Below, one piece after another: positions 5,509 through 11,845 of a stretch of DNA of 11,845 nucleotides (the stretch's first letter is position 1; every line of letters starts with the position of its first letter). This DNA is from JAHFRG01 sp041495205 (lineage in GTDB: Bacteria > Pseudomonadota > Gammaproteobacteria > Burkholderiales > JAHFRG01), in the NCBI GenBank assembly GCA_041495205.1, contig JBGQCF010000051.1, positions 1 to 11,845 on the forward strand. Reading direction: 5' to 3'. The notes below the pieces were generated by a model. The model worked only from the letters and a program-made list of their open reading frames with translations. It was not told the origin of the DNA and ran no database searches. A program made the translations under genes and the position numbers.

Positions 5509-8088
5509 TCAGCTCTTGCTGAAGACGAACTTGCCGCCCTTGCAATCCACCTTGACTTTATCCTTGGCGGCAAACCGGCCTTCGAGAAGCGCCGATGCCA
5601 GCGGGTTTTCAATCTGCGCCTGAATCGCGCGCTTCAACGGCCGCGCGCCGAACACCGGATCGAATCCGGTTTTGGCGAGCTCGGCCAGCACCGCATCGCC
5701 GACTTCGAGCTTGATATCCATTTGCGCAAGCCGCTTCTCGAGAAACCCAAGCTGGATTTTGGCGATGGATTTGATATGTTTCTCGTCGAGCGCGTGGAAC
5801 ACCACCACTTCATCAATGCGGTTGATGAACTCGGGACGGAAATAATTCTTCACTTCGGCGAGCACAGCGAGCTTGATGACCTGGTAGTCATCGCCCGCCA
5901 TCCGCTGAATCATCTGCGAGCCAAGGTTGGAGGTCATCACAATCACCGTGTTCTTGAAATCCACGGTGCGCCCCTGTCCGTCGGTCATGCGCCCGTCGTC
6001 GAGCACTTGCAGGAGCACATTGAAAACGTCCGGGTGCGCTTTCTCCACCTCGTCGAGCAGGATCACCGAGTAAGGCTTGCGCCGCACCGCTTCGGTAAGA
6101 TAGCCGCCCTCTTCATAGCCGACATAACCGGGAGGCGCGCCGATCAACCGCGCCACCGAATGCTTTTCCATGAATTCCGACATATCTATGCGGATAAGAT
6201 GATCTTCCGAATCAAACAGGAATTCCGCCAGCGCCTTGCACAGTTCGGTTTTGCCCACACCGGTGGGACCGAGGAACAGGAACGAGCCATAAGGCCGCTT
6301 CGGGTCAGCCAGCCCGGCGCGCGAGCGGCGGATGGCGTCGGCAACCAGACGCACCGCTTCGTCCTGCCCCACCACGCGCTGGTGCAGCTTTTGCTCCATG
6401 TGCAGCAGTTTTTCGCGCTCGCCCTGCATCATCTTCGATACCGGAATGCCGGTCGCGCGCGAAACCACTTCGGCGATTTCTTCCGCGCCGACCTGAGTGC
6501 GCAGCAGCTTGTGTTTCACCTGCTGGCTGCCCGACTTGTCGGCTTGCTTCAACTGCGCTTCGAGCTGCGGCATGCGCCCGTATTGCAATTCGGAGACTTT
6601 CTGCCAATCGCCTTTGCGCGTGGCCGCTTCCATTTCGATTTTGAGCTTTTCCAGCTCTTCCTTGATGTGCTGCGAACCCTGCACCTGGGCCTTTTCCGCT
6701 TTCCAGACATCATCCAGGTTGGCATATTCCCTCTCGAGTTTCTTGATTTCTCCTTCTAGAAGAGACAAGCGTTTCTGGGAAGCCTCGTCTTTTTCCTTCT
6801 TCACCGCCTCGCGCTCAATCTTCAACTGGATCAGGCGCCGCTCAAGCTTGTCCATCGCCTCCGGCTTGGAATCAATTTCCATCTTGATGCGCGCCGCCGC
6901 TTCGTCCATCAGGTCAATCGCCTTGTCCGGAAGAAAGCGATCGGTGATATAACGCTGCGAAAGTTCCGCTGCGGCGACTATCGCCGGGTCGGTGATTTCG
7001 ACGCCGTGGTGCAATTCATATTTCTCCTGCAGGCCGCGCAGAATGGCAATGGTGTCTTCAACCGTCGGCTCGTCCACCAGCACCTTCTGGAAGCGCCGCT
7101 CCAGCGCTGCATCTTTCTCGACGTATTTGCGGTATTCGTCAAGGGTGGTTGCGCCCACGCAATGCAGCTCGCCGCGCGCCAGCGCCGGTTTCAGCATGTT
7201 GCCGGCGTCAATCGCGCCCTCCGCTCTGCCGGCACCGACCACGGTGTGGAGCTCATCTATGAAAACGATGATGCGGCCTTCTTCCTTGGCGATTTCCTTG
7301 AGCACCGATTTCAGCCGCTCTTCGAATTCACCGCGGTATTTCGTGCCTGCCAAGAGCGCCGCCATGTCGAGCGCAAGCACGCGCTTGTTTTTCAGCGTCT
7401 CGGGCACTTCGCCATTGATGATGCGCTGCGCCAAGCCTTCGACAATTGCGGTTTTGCCCACGCCCGGCTCGCCGATTAATACCGGATTGTTCTTGGTGCG
7501 CCGCTGCAGCACCTGAATGGTGCGGCGAATTTCATCGTCGCGCCCGATCACCGGGTCGAGCTTGCCAAGGCGCGCGCGCTCGGTGATATCCAGCGTGAAT
7601 TTCTTCAAGGCTTCACGGCTGCCTTCGGCCTCCGGGTTCGCCACATTCTCTCCGCCGCGCACTGCGCTTATCGCCTGTTCCAGATGCTTGCGGTCCGCGC
7701 CATGCTGCTTGAACAGCCTGCCGGTCTCGCCCTTGTCCTGCGTCAACGCCAGAAGGAAAAGCTCGGAGGCGATAAACTGATCTCCCCGCTTCTGCGCTTC
7801 CTTGTCGGTGAGATTAAGCAAGCTCGCAAGCTCGCGCGAGACGCTGATTTCGCCGGCATTGCCTTCGACCTTGGATAAAGCTTCTATGCTTTTATTGAGC
7901 GCTGCGCGCAATGGCGGCACGTTGACTCCCGCACGGCCGAGAAGCGAAGCGGTGCCGCCGTCCTCCTGATCAAGCAGCGCCAGCAGCAAGTGCTGCGGTT
8001 CGATATACGGGTTGTCGTGGCCGACGGCGATGCTCTGTGCATCGGAGAGCGCCTGCTGGAACTTGGTGGTAAATTTGTCAAAACGCAT
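5509..8088 (-). CDS. clpB: ATP-dependent chaperone ClpB (Hsp100 disaggregase)
   Basis: ClpB is a cytoplasmic hexameric AAA+ machine that, with DnaK, extracts polypeptides from aggregates after heat stress. The 859-residue product is full length (E. coli 857). It has the Clp N domain (about 1-145) and NBD1 with Walker A GEPGVGKT (206-213), Walker B VFIDE (Asp278, Glu279) and pore-loop KYRG (Tyr251). The coiled-coil middle domain (about 410-525) is rich in Lys and Glu heptads. NBD2 has Walker A GPTGVGKT (607-614), Walker B ILLDE (Glu680) and pore loop GYVG (Tyr655). Arg331 and Arg332 are arginine-finger candidates. All catalytic residues seen are intact. An internal start for the shorter ClpB form was not resolved. 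The start ATG 8088 has AAGG eight bases upstream. A heat-shock promoter lies just upstream, and the cyd operon diverges from the same spacer. Confidence 0.98.
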   Translation of the reverse strand: MRFDKFTTKFQQALSDAQSIAVGHDNPYIEPQHLLLALLDQEDGGTASLLGRAGVNVPPLRAALNKSIEALSKVEGNAGEISVSRELASLLNLTDKEAQKRGDQFIASELFLLALTQDKGETGRLFKQHGADRKHLEQAISAVRGGENVANPEAEGSREALKKFTLDITERARLGKLDPVIGRDDEIRRTIQVLQRRTKNNPVLIGEPGVGKTAIVEGLAQRIINGEVPETLKNKRVLALDMAALLAGTKYRGEFEERLKSVLKEIAKEEGRIIVFIDELHTVVGAGRAEGAIDAGNMLKPALARGELHCVGATTLDEYRKYVEKDAALERRFQKVLVDEPTVEDTIAILRGLQEKYELHHGVEITDPAIVAAAELSQRYITDRFLPDKAIDLMDEAAARIKMEIDSKPEAMDKLERRLIQLKIEREAVKKEKDEASQKRLSLLEGEIKKLEREYANLDDVWKAEKAQVQGSQHIKEELEKLKIEMEAATRKGDWQKVSELQYGRMPQLEAQLKQADKSGSQQVKHKLLRTQVGAEEIAEVVSRATGIPVSKMMQGEREKLLHMEQKLHQRVVGQDEAVRLVADAIRRSRAGLADPKRPYGSFLFLGPTGVGKTELCKALAEFLFDSEDHLIRIDMSEFMEKHSVARLIGAPPGYVGYEEGGYLTEAVRRKPYSVILLDEVEKAHPDVFNVLLQVLDDGRMTDGQGRTVDFKNTVIVMTSNLGSQMIQRMAGDDYQVIKLAVLAEVKNYFRPEFINRIDEVVVFHALDEKHIKSIAKIQLGFLEKRLAQMDIKLEVGDAVLAELAKTGFDPVFGARPLKRAIQAQIENPLASALLEGRFAAKDKVKVDCKGGKFVFSKS

Positions 8089-8122
8089 GCGAATGGCCTT
8101 AAGATTTAACGGTTTGCTGGCT

Positions 8123-8150
8123 AAATGGGGGGCAAAATCCTGATTTCAAC
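8123..8150 (-). promoter_or_regulatory. Sigma-32 (RpoH) type heat-shock promoter of clpB
   Basis: The minus strand reads GTTGAA (8145-8150), 14 bases, then CCCCATTT (8123-8130). This closely matches the RpoH consensus CTTGAA-N13/14-CCCCATnT. Transcription would start near 8116, leaving a leader of about 28 bases before ATG 8088. The match, together with clpB being a classical RpoH target, makes this a confident call. Confidence 0.8.
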
Positions 8151-8174
8151 CCACCGCGCATAAGATTAACATCG

Positions 8175-8203
8175 TTCAGAAGCAAGGTCTCTTCGGTTAT
8201 ACT
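8175..8203 (+). promoter_or_regulatory. Putative sigma-70 promoter of the cyd operon
   Basis: The -10 candidate TATACT (8198-8203) lies 17 bases after TTCAGA (8175-8180), which matches four of six -35 consensus positions. Transcription would begin near 8210. No FNR/Anr box (TTGAT-N4-ATCAA) was seen in the 8089-8235 spacer, so oxygen control, if any, is not visible here. The spacer is shared with the divergent clpB heat-shock promoter. Confidence 0.5.
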
Positions 8204-8235
8204 TGCAAAAAACTTTCATGGCGGACCTCCAAACC

Positions 8236-8418
8236 ATGAACACCCGTTCTGCGCTTGCACGCGACATCACGCTGATGCTGATTATCAAGGCGATCGCGCT
8301 TTATCTCATCTGGCTCGCCTGGTTTTCCGGCCCGCAAGATAAAAATCTCGATGCTGACCAGGTCGGGAAAACCTTGATTAACAGCCCCGTCAAGGACGCA
8401 AACCATGCCCAGCGCTGA
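8236..8418 (+). CDS. cydP: Cytochrome bd oxidase putative small subunit CydP
   Basis: The 60-residue protein has one predicted transmembrane helix (about 9-27, ITLMLIIKAIALYLIWLAWF) after a short basic N-terminus (NTRSALARD). A polar tail follows, including DADQVGKTLI. The ARDI...IIK pattern and the position directly before cydA match the CydP family of small proteins encoded with bd oxidases in betaproteobacteria. Its exact role is not established; it is presumed to help assemble or stabilise the oxidase. ATG 8236 gives the family-like N-terminus. ATG 8218 in the same frame would add six residues but lies only about eight bases after the predicted transcription start. Neither start has a strong ribosome binding site. 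The gene overlaps the start of cydA by 14 bases in another frame, which suggests translational coupling. Confidence 0.8.
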   Translation: MNTRSALARDITLMLIIKAIALYLIWLAWFSGPQDKNLDADQVGKTLINSPVKDANHAQR

Positions 8419-9967
8419 AGTCGTCGAATTGTCGCGGCTGCAGTTCGCGGTCACCGCGCTCTATCACTTCCTGTTCGTGCCATTGACGCTGGGATTGTCG
8501 TGGATACTGGTCATCATGGAATCGGTGTACGTGATGACCGGCAAGCAGATCTACCGCGACATGACGCAGTTCTGGGGCAAGCTGTTCGGCATCAACTTCG
8601 CGATGGGGGTGGCGACCGGCCTCACGCTGGAATTCCAGTTCGGCACCAACTGGGCGTATTACTCGCACTACGTCGGCGACATCTTCGGCGCGCCGCTCGC
8701 GCTCGAGGGACTGATGGCGTTCTTCCTCGAATCCACCTTTGTCGGGCTGTTTTTCTTCGGCTGGCAGCGGCTCTCCAAAGTGCAGCATCTGAGTGTGACT
8801 TTCCTGGTGGCGTTGGGCTCCAACTTCTCGGCGCTGTGGATACTGATTGCCAATGCCTGGATGCAAAACCCGGTGGGCGCGGAATTCAACTATGAAACCA
8901 TGCGCATGGAATTGACGAGCTTCCCGCAACTCTTCTTTAATCCGGTGGCGGGGGTGAAATTCGTGCACACCGTCGCTGCGGGTTATGTCACCGCCTCGAT
9001 GTTCGTGCTCGGCATTTCCAGTTATTACCTGCTCAAGAATCGCGACTCCGGATTCGCTTTGCGCTCCTTCGCAGTGGCTGCAGGGTTTGGACTTGCTTCC
9101 GCCCTGTCGGTCATTGTGCTCGGCGATGAGAGCGGCTACACCACCGGCGAGGTGCAGAAAGTCAAGCTTGCGGTGATAGAGGCGGAATGGGAAACCCAGT
9201 CGCCTCCCGCATCATTCGCCGTTTTTGGCATTCCCAATGACGAGAAGGAGCGTATGGATTATGCGATTCGCATCCCCTATATGCTCGGCTTGATTGCGAC
9301 CCGCTCGGTGGACGAGAAAGTTCTCGGCATCAAAGAGCTCAAGACCCAACACTTGAAACGCATAGACAGCGGCATCATCGCCTATGCCGCATTACAAAAG
9401 CTGCGCAGTGGCGACAAAAACCAGGAAGTCCTGGAATCCTTTGCCAAGCACAAGGATGATTTGGGTTACGCCCTGCTGCTCAAGAAATACACGCCCAACG
9501 TGGTGGATGCAACCCCGGTGCAGAAAATCAACGCGGCCAACGACACCATCCCAAAAGTCTGGCCGGTGTTCTGGTCGTTCCGCATCATGGTTGGGTTGGG
9601 ATTTCTCTTTTTGTTTATCTTTTCTTGCGCATTCTATTTTTGCGCCAGGCGCGATGTTCAGCACCAAAGCTGGCTGCTGAAACTCGCGCTCTATTCCATT
9701 CCCCTGCCGTGGATCGCGGCGGAGCTCGGTTGGATCGTCGCAGAATACGGCCGCCAGCCGTGGACCATTTCCGACGTGCTGCCGACTTTTTTGAGCACCT
9801 CCAATCTTGAAGCGGGCAAGATTTATTTCAGCCTCGCCGGGTTCATCTTCTTTTACACCTTCCTGCTCATCGTCGAACTCTACCTGATGTTCAAGTATGC
9901 GCGGCTGGGACCGAGCAGCCTGGGAACCGGCGACTACCACCACGAAACCGCTGGAGCACACGCATGA
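8405..9967 (+). CDS. cydA: Cytochrome bd ubiquinol oxidase subunit I
   Basis: CydA holds the haems of the bd-type terminal oxidase in the inner membrane. It oxidises quinol and reduces oxygen with high affinity without pumping protons. The 520-residue product has about nine membrane helices. Key residues sit at E. coli position plus two: His21 (haem b595), Glu101 and Glu109 (proton path), His188 in VKFVHTV and Met395 in FRIMV (haem b558), and Glu447 in the invariant GRQPW region. Lys254 and Glu259 of the quinol site lie at the start of the Q-loop. The Q-loop is the long E. coli-like form (about 250-385), including IEAEWETQ and GYALLLKKYTPNV, not the short cyanide-insensitive CioA form. ATG 8405 has AAGGA eight bases upstream. 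It overlaps cydP by 14 bases and cydB by 4 (ATGA). Confidence 0.98.
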   Translation: MPSAEVVELSRLQFAVTALYHFLFVPLTLGLSWILVIMESVYVMTGKQIYRDMTQFWGKLFGINFAMGVATGLTLEFQFGTNWAYYSHYVGDIFGAPLALEGLMAFFLESTFVGLFFFGWQRLSKVQHLSVTFLVALGSNFSALWILIANAWMQNPVGAEFNYETMRMELTSFPQLFFNPVAGVKFVHTVAAGYVTASMFVLGISSYYLLKNRDSGFALRSFAVAAGFGLASALSVIVLGDESGYTTGEVQKVKLAVIEAEWETQSPPASFAVFGIPNDEKERMDYAIRIPYMLGLIATRSVDEKVLGIKELKTQHLKRIDSGIIAYAALQKLRSGDKNQEVLESFAKHKDDLGYALLLKKYTPNVVDATPVQKINAANDTIPKVWPVFWSFRIMVGLGFLFLFIFSCAFYFCARRDVQHQSWLLKLALYSIPLPWIAAELGWIVAEYGRQPWTISDVLPTFLSTSNLEAGKIYFSLAGFIFFYTFLLIVELYLMFKYARLGPSSLGTGDYHHETAGAHA

Positions 9968-11106
9968 TTTTCGACTATGTGACGCTTAAGTTTATCTGGT
10001 GGCTGTTCGTCGGCCTGCTGCTGATTGGTTTCGCCGTGATGGACGGTTTCGATATGGGCGTCGGAACGCTGCTTCCCTTCCTGGGCAAAACCGACGAGGA
10101 GCGCCGCGTCATCATCAACTCGGTGGGCGCGACTTGGGAAGGCAATCAGACCTGGTTCATCACCGCGGGCGGCGCCATTTTCGCCGCCTGGCCGTTGGTC
10201 TATGCAGCGGCATTTTCAGGTTTTTACATCGCTTTGATGCTCACCCTGTTCGCGCTGTTTTTCCGACCGGTCGGTTTTGATTACCGCAGCAAACTGCAGG
10301 ATCAGCGCTGGCGCAATGCCTGGGACTGGGGATTGTTTGCCGGCGGCAGCATCCCGGCTTTGATATTCGGCGTGGCATTCGGTAATCTCCTGCTGGGCGT
10401 GCCGTTTCATTACGACGCCGATTTGCGCGTGACCTACACCGGTTCGTTCTGGGCGCTGTTAAATCCGTTCGCGCTGTTGGCCGGGGTGGTGAGCGTCTCC
10501 ATGCTCACCATGCACGGGGCGGTGTATCTGCAACACCGCACTGAGGGCGAAATTTGCGCGCGCGCCAAGCAGGCCGTCAAGGTGTCGGCCATAGTGCTCA
10601 TCATTGCTTTCGTGCTTGCAGGATTGTGGATTGCCGGCGGAATCGAAGGCTACAAAATAATTTCCATGCCTTCGCCGAACGCCGCCTTCACTCCGCTTGC
10701 CAAGGTGGTGGAAAAAGCCGCAGGCGCGTGGCTCAACAACTACACGCTTTATCCGTGGACCATCTTCGCGCCCATACTGGCAATCGGGGCGGCGATTATC
10801 GCCCAGTTGCTATCCGCAGCCAACCGCACCGCCACCGCTTTTATTTTCAGCGCGCTCGCTGTTACGGGAGTGATATTGACCGCGGGACTGGCGATGTTTC
10901 CGTTCATCATGCCGTCTTCGACTTCCCCCAACAGCAGCCTGACGGCGTGGGACGCGGTATCGAGCCGGCGCACGCTCTCCATCATGTTCTGGGCCGCAGT
11001 GGTTTTTCTGCCGCTGATTGCAGCCTACACCTCGTGGGTATTCCGGGTGCTGCGCGGCAAGATTACCGTTCAGACGATACGCGAAAATGAGCACACTTCG
11101 TACTAG
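9964..11106 (+). CDS. cydB: Cytochrome bd ubiquinol oxidase subunit II
   Basis: CydB is the second large inner-membrane subunit of the bd oxidase. It pairs with CydA, stabilises the haem core and carries no haem itself. The 380-residue protein (E. coli 379) has about eight or nine hydrophobic helices. It carries the family motifs AVMDGFDMGVG (about 24-34), GATWEGNQTWFITAGGA (about 55-71) and FFRPVGFDYR, and the late segment GLAMFPFIMPSS. Trp58 of the TWEGNQTW motif is present. The start ATG 9964 overlaps the cydA stop (ATGA) and has GGAG eight bases upstream, so the two subunits are translationally coupled. A dispersed repeat begins two bases after the TAG stop, separating cydB from cydX. Confidence 0.98.
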   Translation: MIFDYVTLKFIWWLFVGLLLIGFAVMDGFDMGVGTLLPFLGKTDEERRVIINSVGATWEGNQTWFITAGGAIFAAWPLVYAAAFSGFYIALMLTLFALFFRPVGFDYRSKLQDQRWRNAWDWGLFAGGSIPALIFGVAFGNLLLGVPFHYDADLRVTYTGSFWALLNPFALLAGVVSVSMLTMHGAVYLQHRTEGEICARAKQAVKVSAIVLIIAFVLAGLWIAGGIEGYKIISMPSPNAAFTPLAKVVEKAAGAWLNNYTLYPWTIFAPILAIGAAIIAQLLSAANRTATAFIFSALAVTGVILTAGLAMFPFIMPSSTSPNSSLTAWDAVSSRRTLSIMFWAAVVFLPLIAAYTSWVFRVLRGKITVQTIRENEHTSY

Positions 11107-11108
11107 AT

Positions 11109-11227
11109 GTCATCCTGAGCCCTTCGATTTAACTCAGGGTAAACTCCGCGAAGGATCCGCTTTTAAATCCAAAACAGATTCTTCGGCGGAGCCTGCACTG
11201 AGCAGTGTCGAAGCGCCTCAAAATGAC
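11109..11227. repeat. Dispersed palindromic repeat (GTCATCCTGAG type) between cydB and cydX
   Basis: The element runs from GTCATCCTGAG (11109-11119) to CTCAAAATGAC (11217-11227). These ends are inverted repeats matching at 9 of 11 bases. Inside are CCTGAG (11114-11119) with CTCAGG (11132-11137), a GCGAAGGATC block, a TTCTTCGG block, and the small perfect hairpin CACTG-AG-CAGTG (11196-11207). This pattern (TCATCCTGAG, CGAAGGATC, TTCTTCG, TGAC) belongs to a well-known class of dispersed intergenic repeats seen in many bacterial genomes. It carries no gene. AAAATGACA at 11220-11228 is repeated at 11231-11239. Because it sits inside the operon, its RNA folds could stabilise the cydAB transcript or reduce read-through to cydX. 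Confidence 0.75.
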
Positions 11228-11252
11228 AGCAAAATGACAAAAGGAAATTAGC

Positions 11253-11369
11253 ATGTGGTACTTCACCTGGATTCTGGGAATTGGCGTGGCGCTGGCTTTC
11301 GGCATCATCAACGTGATGTGGCTGGAAGCGGAATATTTCGCCAAGGAAGATAAATCAGAGAAAAAGTGA
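11253..11369 (+). CDS. cydX: Cytochrome bd oxidase small subunit CydX
   Basis: This 38-residue single-helix protein is the CydX accessory subunit that stabilises the haem centres of bd oxidase by packing against CydA. It has the family signature MWYFTWILGIG at the N-terminus, close to E. coli MWYFAWILG, then a hydrophobic helix (about 3-24), a conserved Glu after it (LEAEYF), and a charged tail KEDKSEKK. The ribosome binding site AAGGA is seven bases upstream of ATG 11253. cydX normally follows cydB within a few bases; here 146 bases lie between, mostly the dispersed repeat. The stop overlaps the next gene's GTG by four bases (GTGA). Confidence 0.93.
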   Translation: MWYFTWILGIGVALAFGIINVMWLEAEYFAKEDKSEKK

Positions 11370-11845
11370 GCCGCAAGCCGCCAATCAAGGCGCTGGTGTT
11401 CGACGCCTACGGCACCCTGTTCGACGTGCATTCAGTGATCGCGCTGTGCGATGAGCTTTTTCCCGGCCAGGGCGCGCAGTTGAGCCAGACCTGGCGCGCC
11501 AAGCAACTGGAATACACTTGGCTGAAAAGCCTGATGGGGCGTTATCAGGATTTCGGCAAAGTCACCGAAGCCGCTCTTAAATTCGCCTGCAAGTCGCTTA
11601 AACTCGATTGCCCGCCTGAATCGCGCAAGCGGCTGATGCAGGCTTATCTGCATCTTGAGACTTATCCTGAAGTGAAGGAAGCGCTGGCAGCGCTATCTCA
11701 CTGCAAGCTCGCAATCCTTTCCAACGGCTCGCCCGGCATGCTGAAAGCGCTGGTGAGAAACAACGGGCTGACAAAAGCCTTTGACAAGGTCATCAGCGTG
11801 GACGAAGTGAAAATCTACAAACCCAGTCCCAAGGTTTACGCGCTC
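11366..11845 (+). CDS. Haloacid dehalogenase, type II ((S)-2-haloacid dehalogenase), 3' end beyond window
   Basis: Enzymes of this type hydrolyse (S)-2-haloacids to (R)-2-hydroxyacids, with an Asp nucleophile forming an ester intermediate. The 160 visible residues match the family with a constant +3 offset from Pseudomonas L-DEX YL for Asp13 (VFDAYGTLFD), Thr17 and Arg44 (WRAKQLEYTWL). Motif II is LSNGSP with Ser119 and Asn120, and Lys152 lies in KIYKPSP. The typical LMGRYQDF stretch is also present. The C-terminal third, with the remaining catalytic Ser, Asn and Asp, lies outside the window. The start GTG 11366 overlaps the cydX stop (GTGA), implying translation coupled to the cyd operon; no other start fits the family N-terminus. 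Many genomic members act on unknown substrates, so halo-acid use is a family assignment, not proven. Confidence 0.9.
   Translation, partial: MSRKPPIKALVFDAYGTLFDVHSVIALCDELFPGQGAQLSQTWRAKQLEYTWLKSLMGRYQDFGKVTEAALKFACKSLKLDCPPESRKRLMQAYLHLETYPEVKEALAALSHCKLAILSNGSPGMLKALVRNNGLTKAFDKVISVDEVKIYKPSPKVYAL

Noticed and set aside
5722..6759. A 345-codon open frame on the plus strand within clpB
   Set aside because: It is antisense to clpB, rich in His, Arg and Leu as expected from reverse reading of a GC-rich gene, has no recognisable domain, and clpB is certain on the other strand.
8390..8968. A 192-codon minus-strand open frame opposite cydA
   Set aside because: It is an antisense shadow of the strongly conserved cydA gene, with composition typical of reverse reading.
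11018..11251. A 77-codon open frame across the end of cydB and the dispersed repeat
   Set aside because: It overlaps cydB out of frame and then reads through repeat sequence; no protein family features and no ribosome binding site.

Overview
The window looks like ordinary chromosome from a betaproteobacterium (possibly Nitrosomonadales- or Burkholderiales-like). This is inferred from the methyltransferase-dapA-bamC gene order, the long-Q-loop cytochrome bd operon that starts with cydP, and protein sequences typical of that class. No phage, plasmid, CRISPR, rRNA or tRNA signal was seen. Genes are tightly packed, and no gene-free stretch exceeds 300 bases.

Left block (1-2597, minus strand): a small SAM-dependent methyltransferase, then dapA (lysine and diaminopimelate synthesis), then bamC (outer-membrane protein assembly lipoprotein, cut by the window edge). 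The spacers are 38 and 25 bases, so these three probably form one operon. A TGTTATAAT extended -10 box lies upstream.

Middle-left (2598-4422): a plus-strand signalling locus. A truncated PAS-domain reading frame with a strong ribosome binding site ends in an ATGA overlap with the frame of a PAS-PAS-GGDEF diguanylate cyclase. It looks like a decayed three-PAS protein or a translationally coupled pair. A 50-base imperfect palindrome separates this locus from the convergent gene that follows.

Middle (4421-8088, minus strand): a persulfide dioxygenase-rhodanese fusion (sulfide/persulfide detoxification) lies downstream of clpB (heat-shock disaggregase). clpB has a clear sigma-32-type promoter. 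The dioxygenase has its own TATAAT box, overlapped by a perfect palindrome that could be an operator.

Right block (8198-11845, plus strand): a cytochrome bd quinol oxidase operon, cydP-cydA-cydB-cydX, followed with a 4-base overlap by an (S)-2-haloacid dehalogenase gene that runs off the window. A dispersed palindromic repeat of about 120 bases has inserted between cydB and cydX.

No wholly new multi-gene system is evident. The most interesting points are the broken or coupled PAS/GGDEF locus, the repeat splitting cydB from cydX, the palindrome at the end of the dioxygenase gene, and its putative operator.
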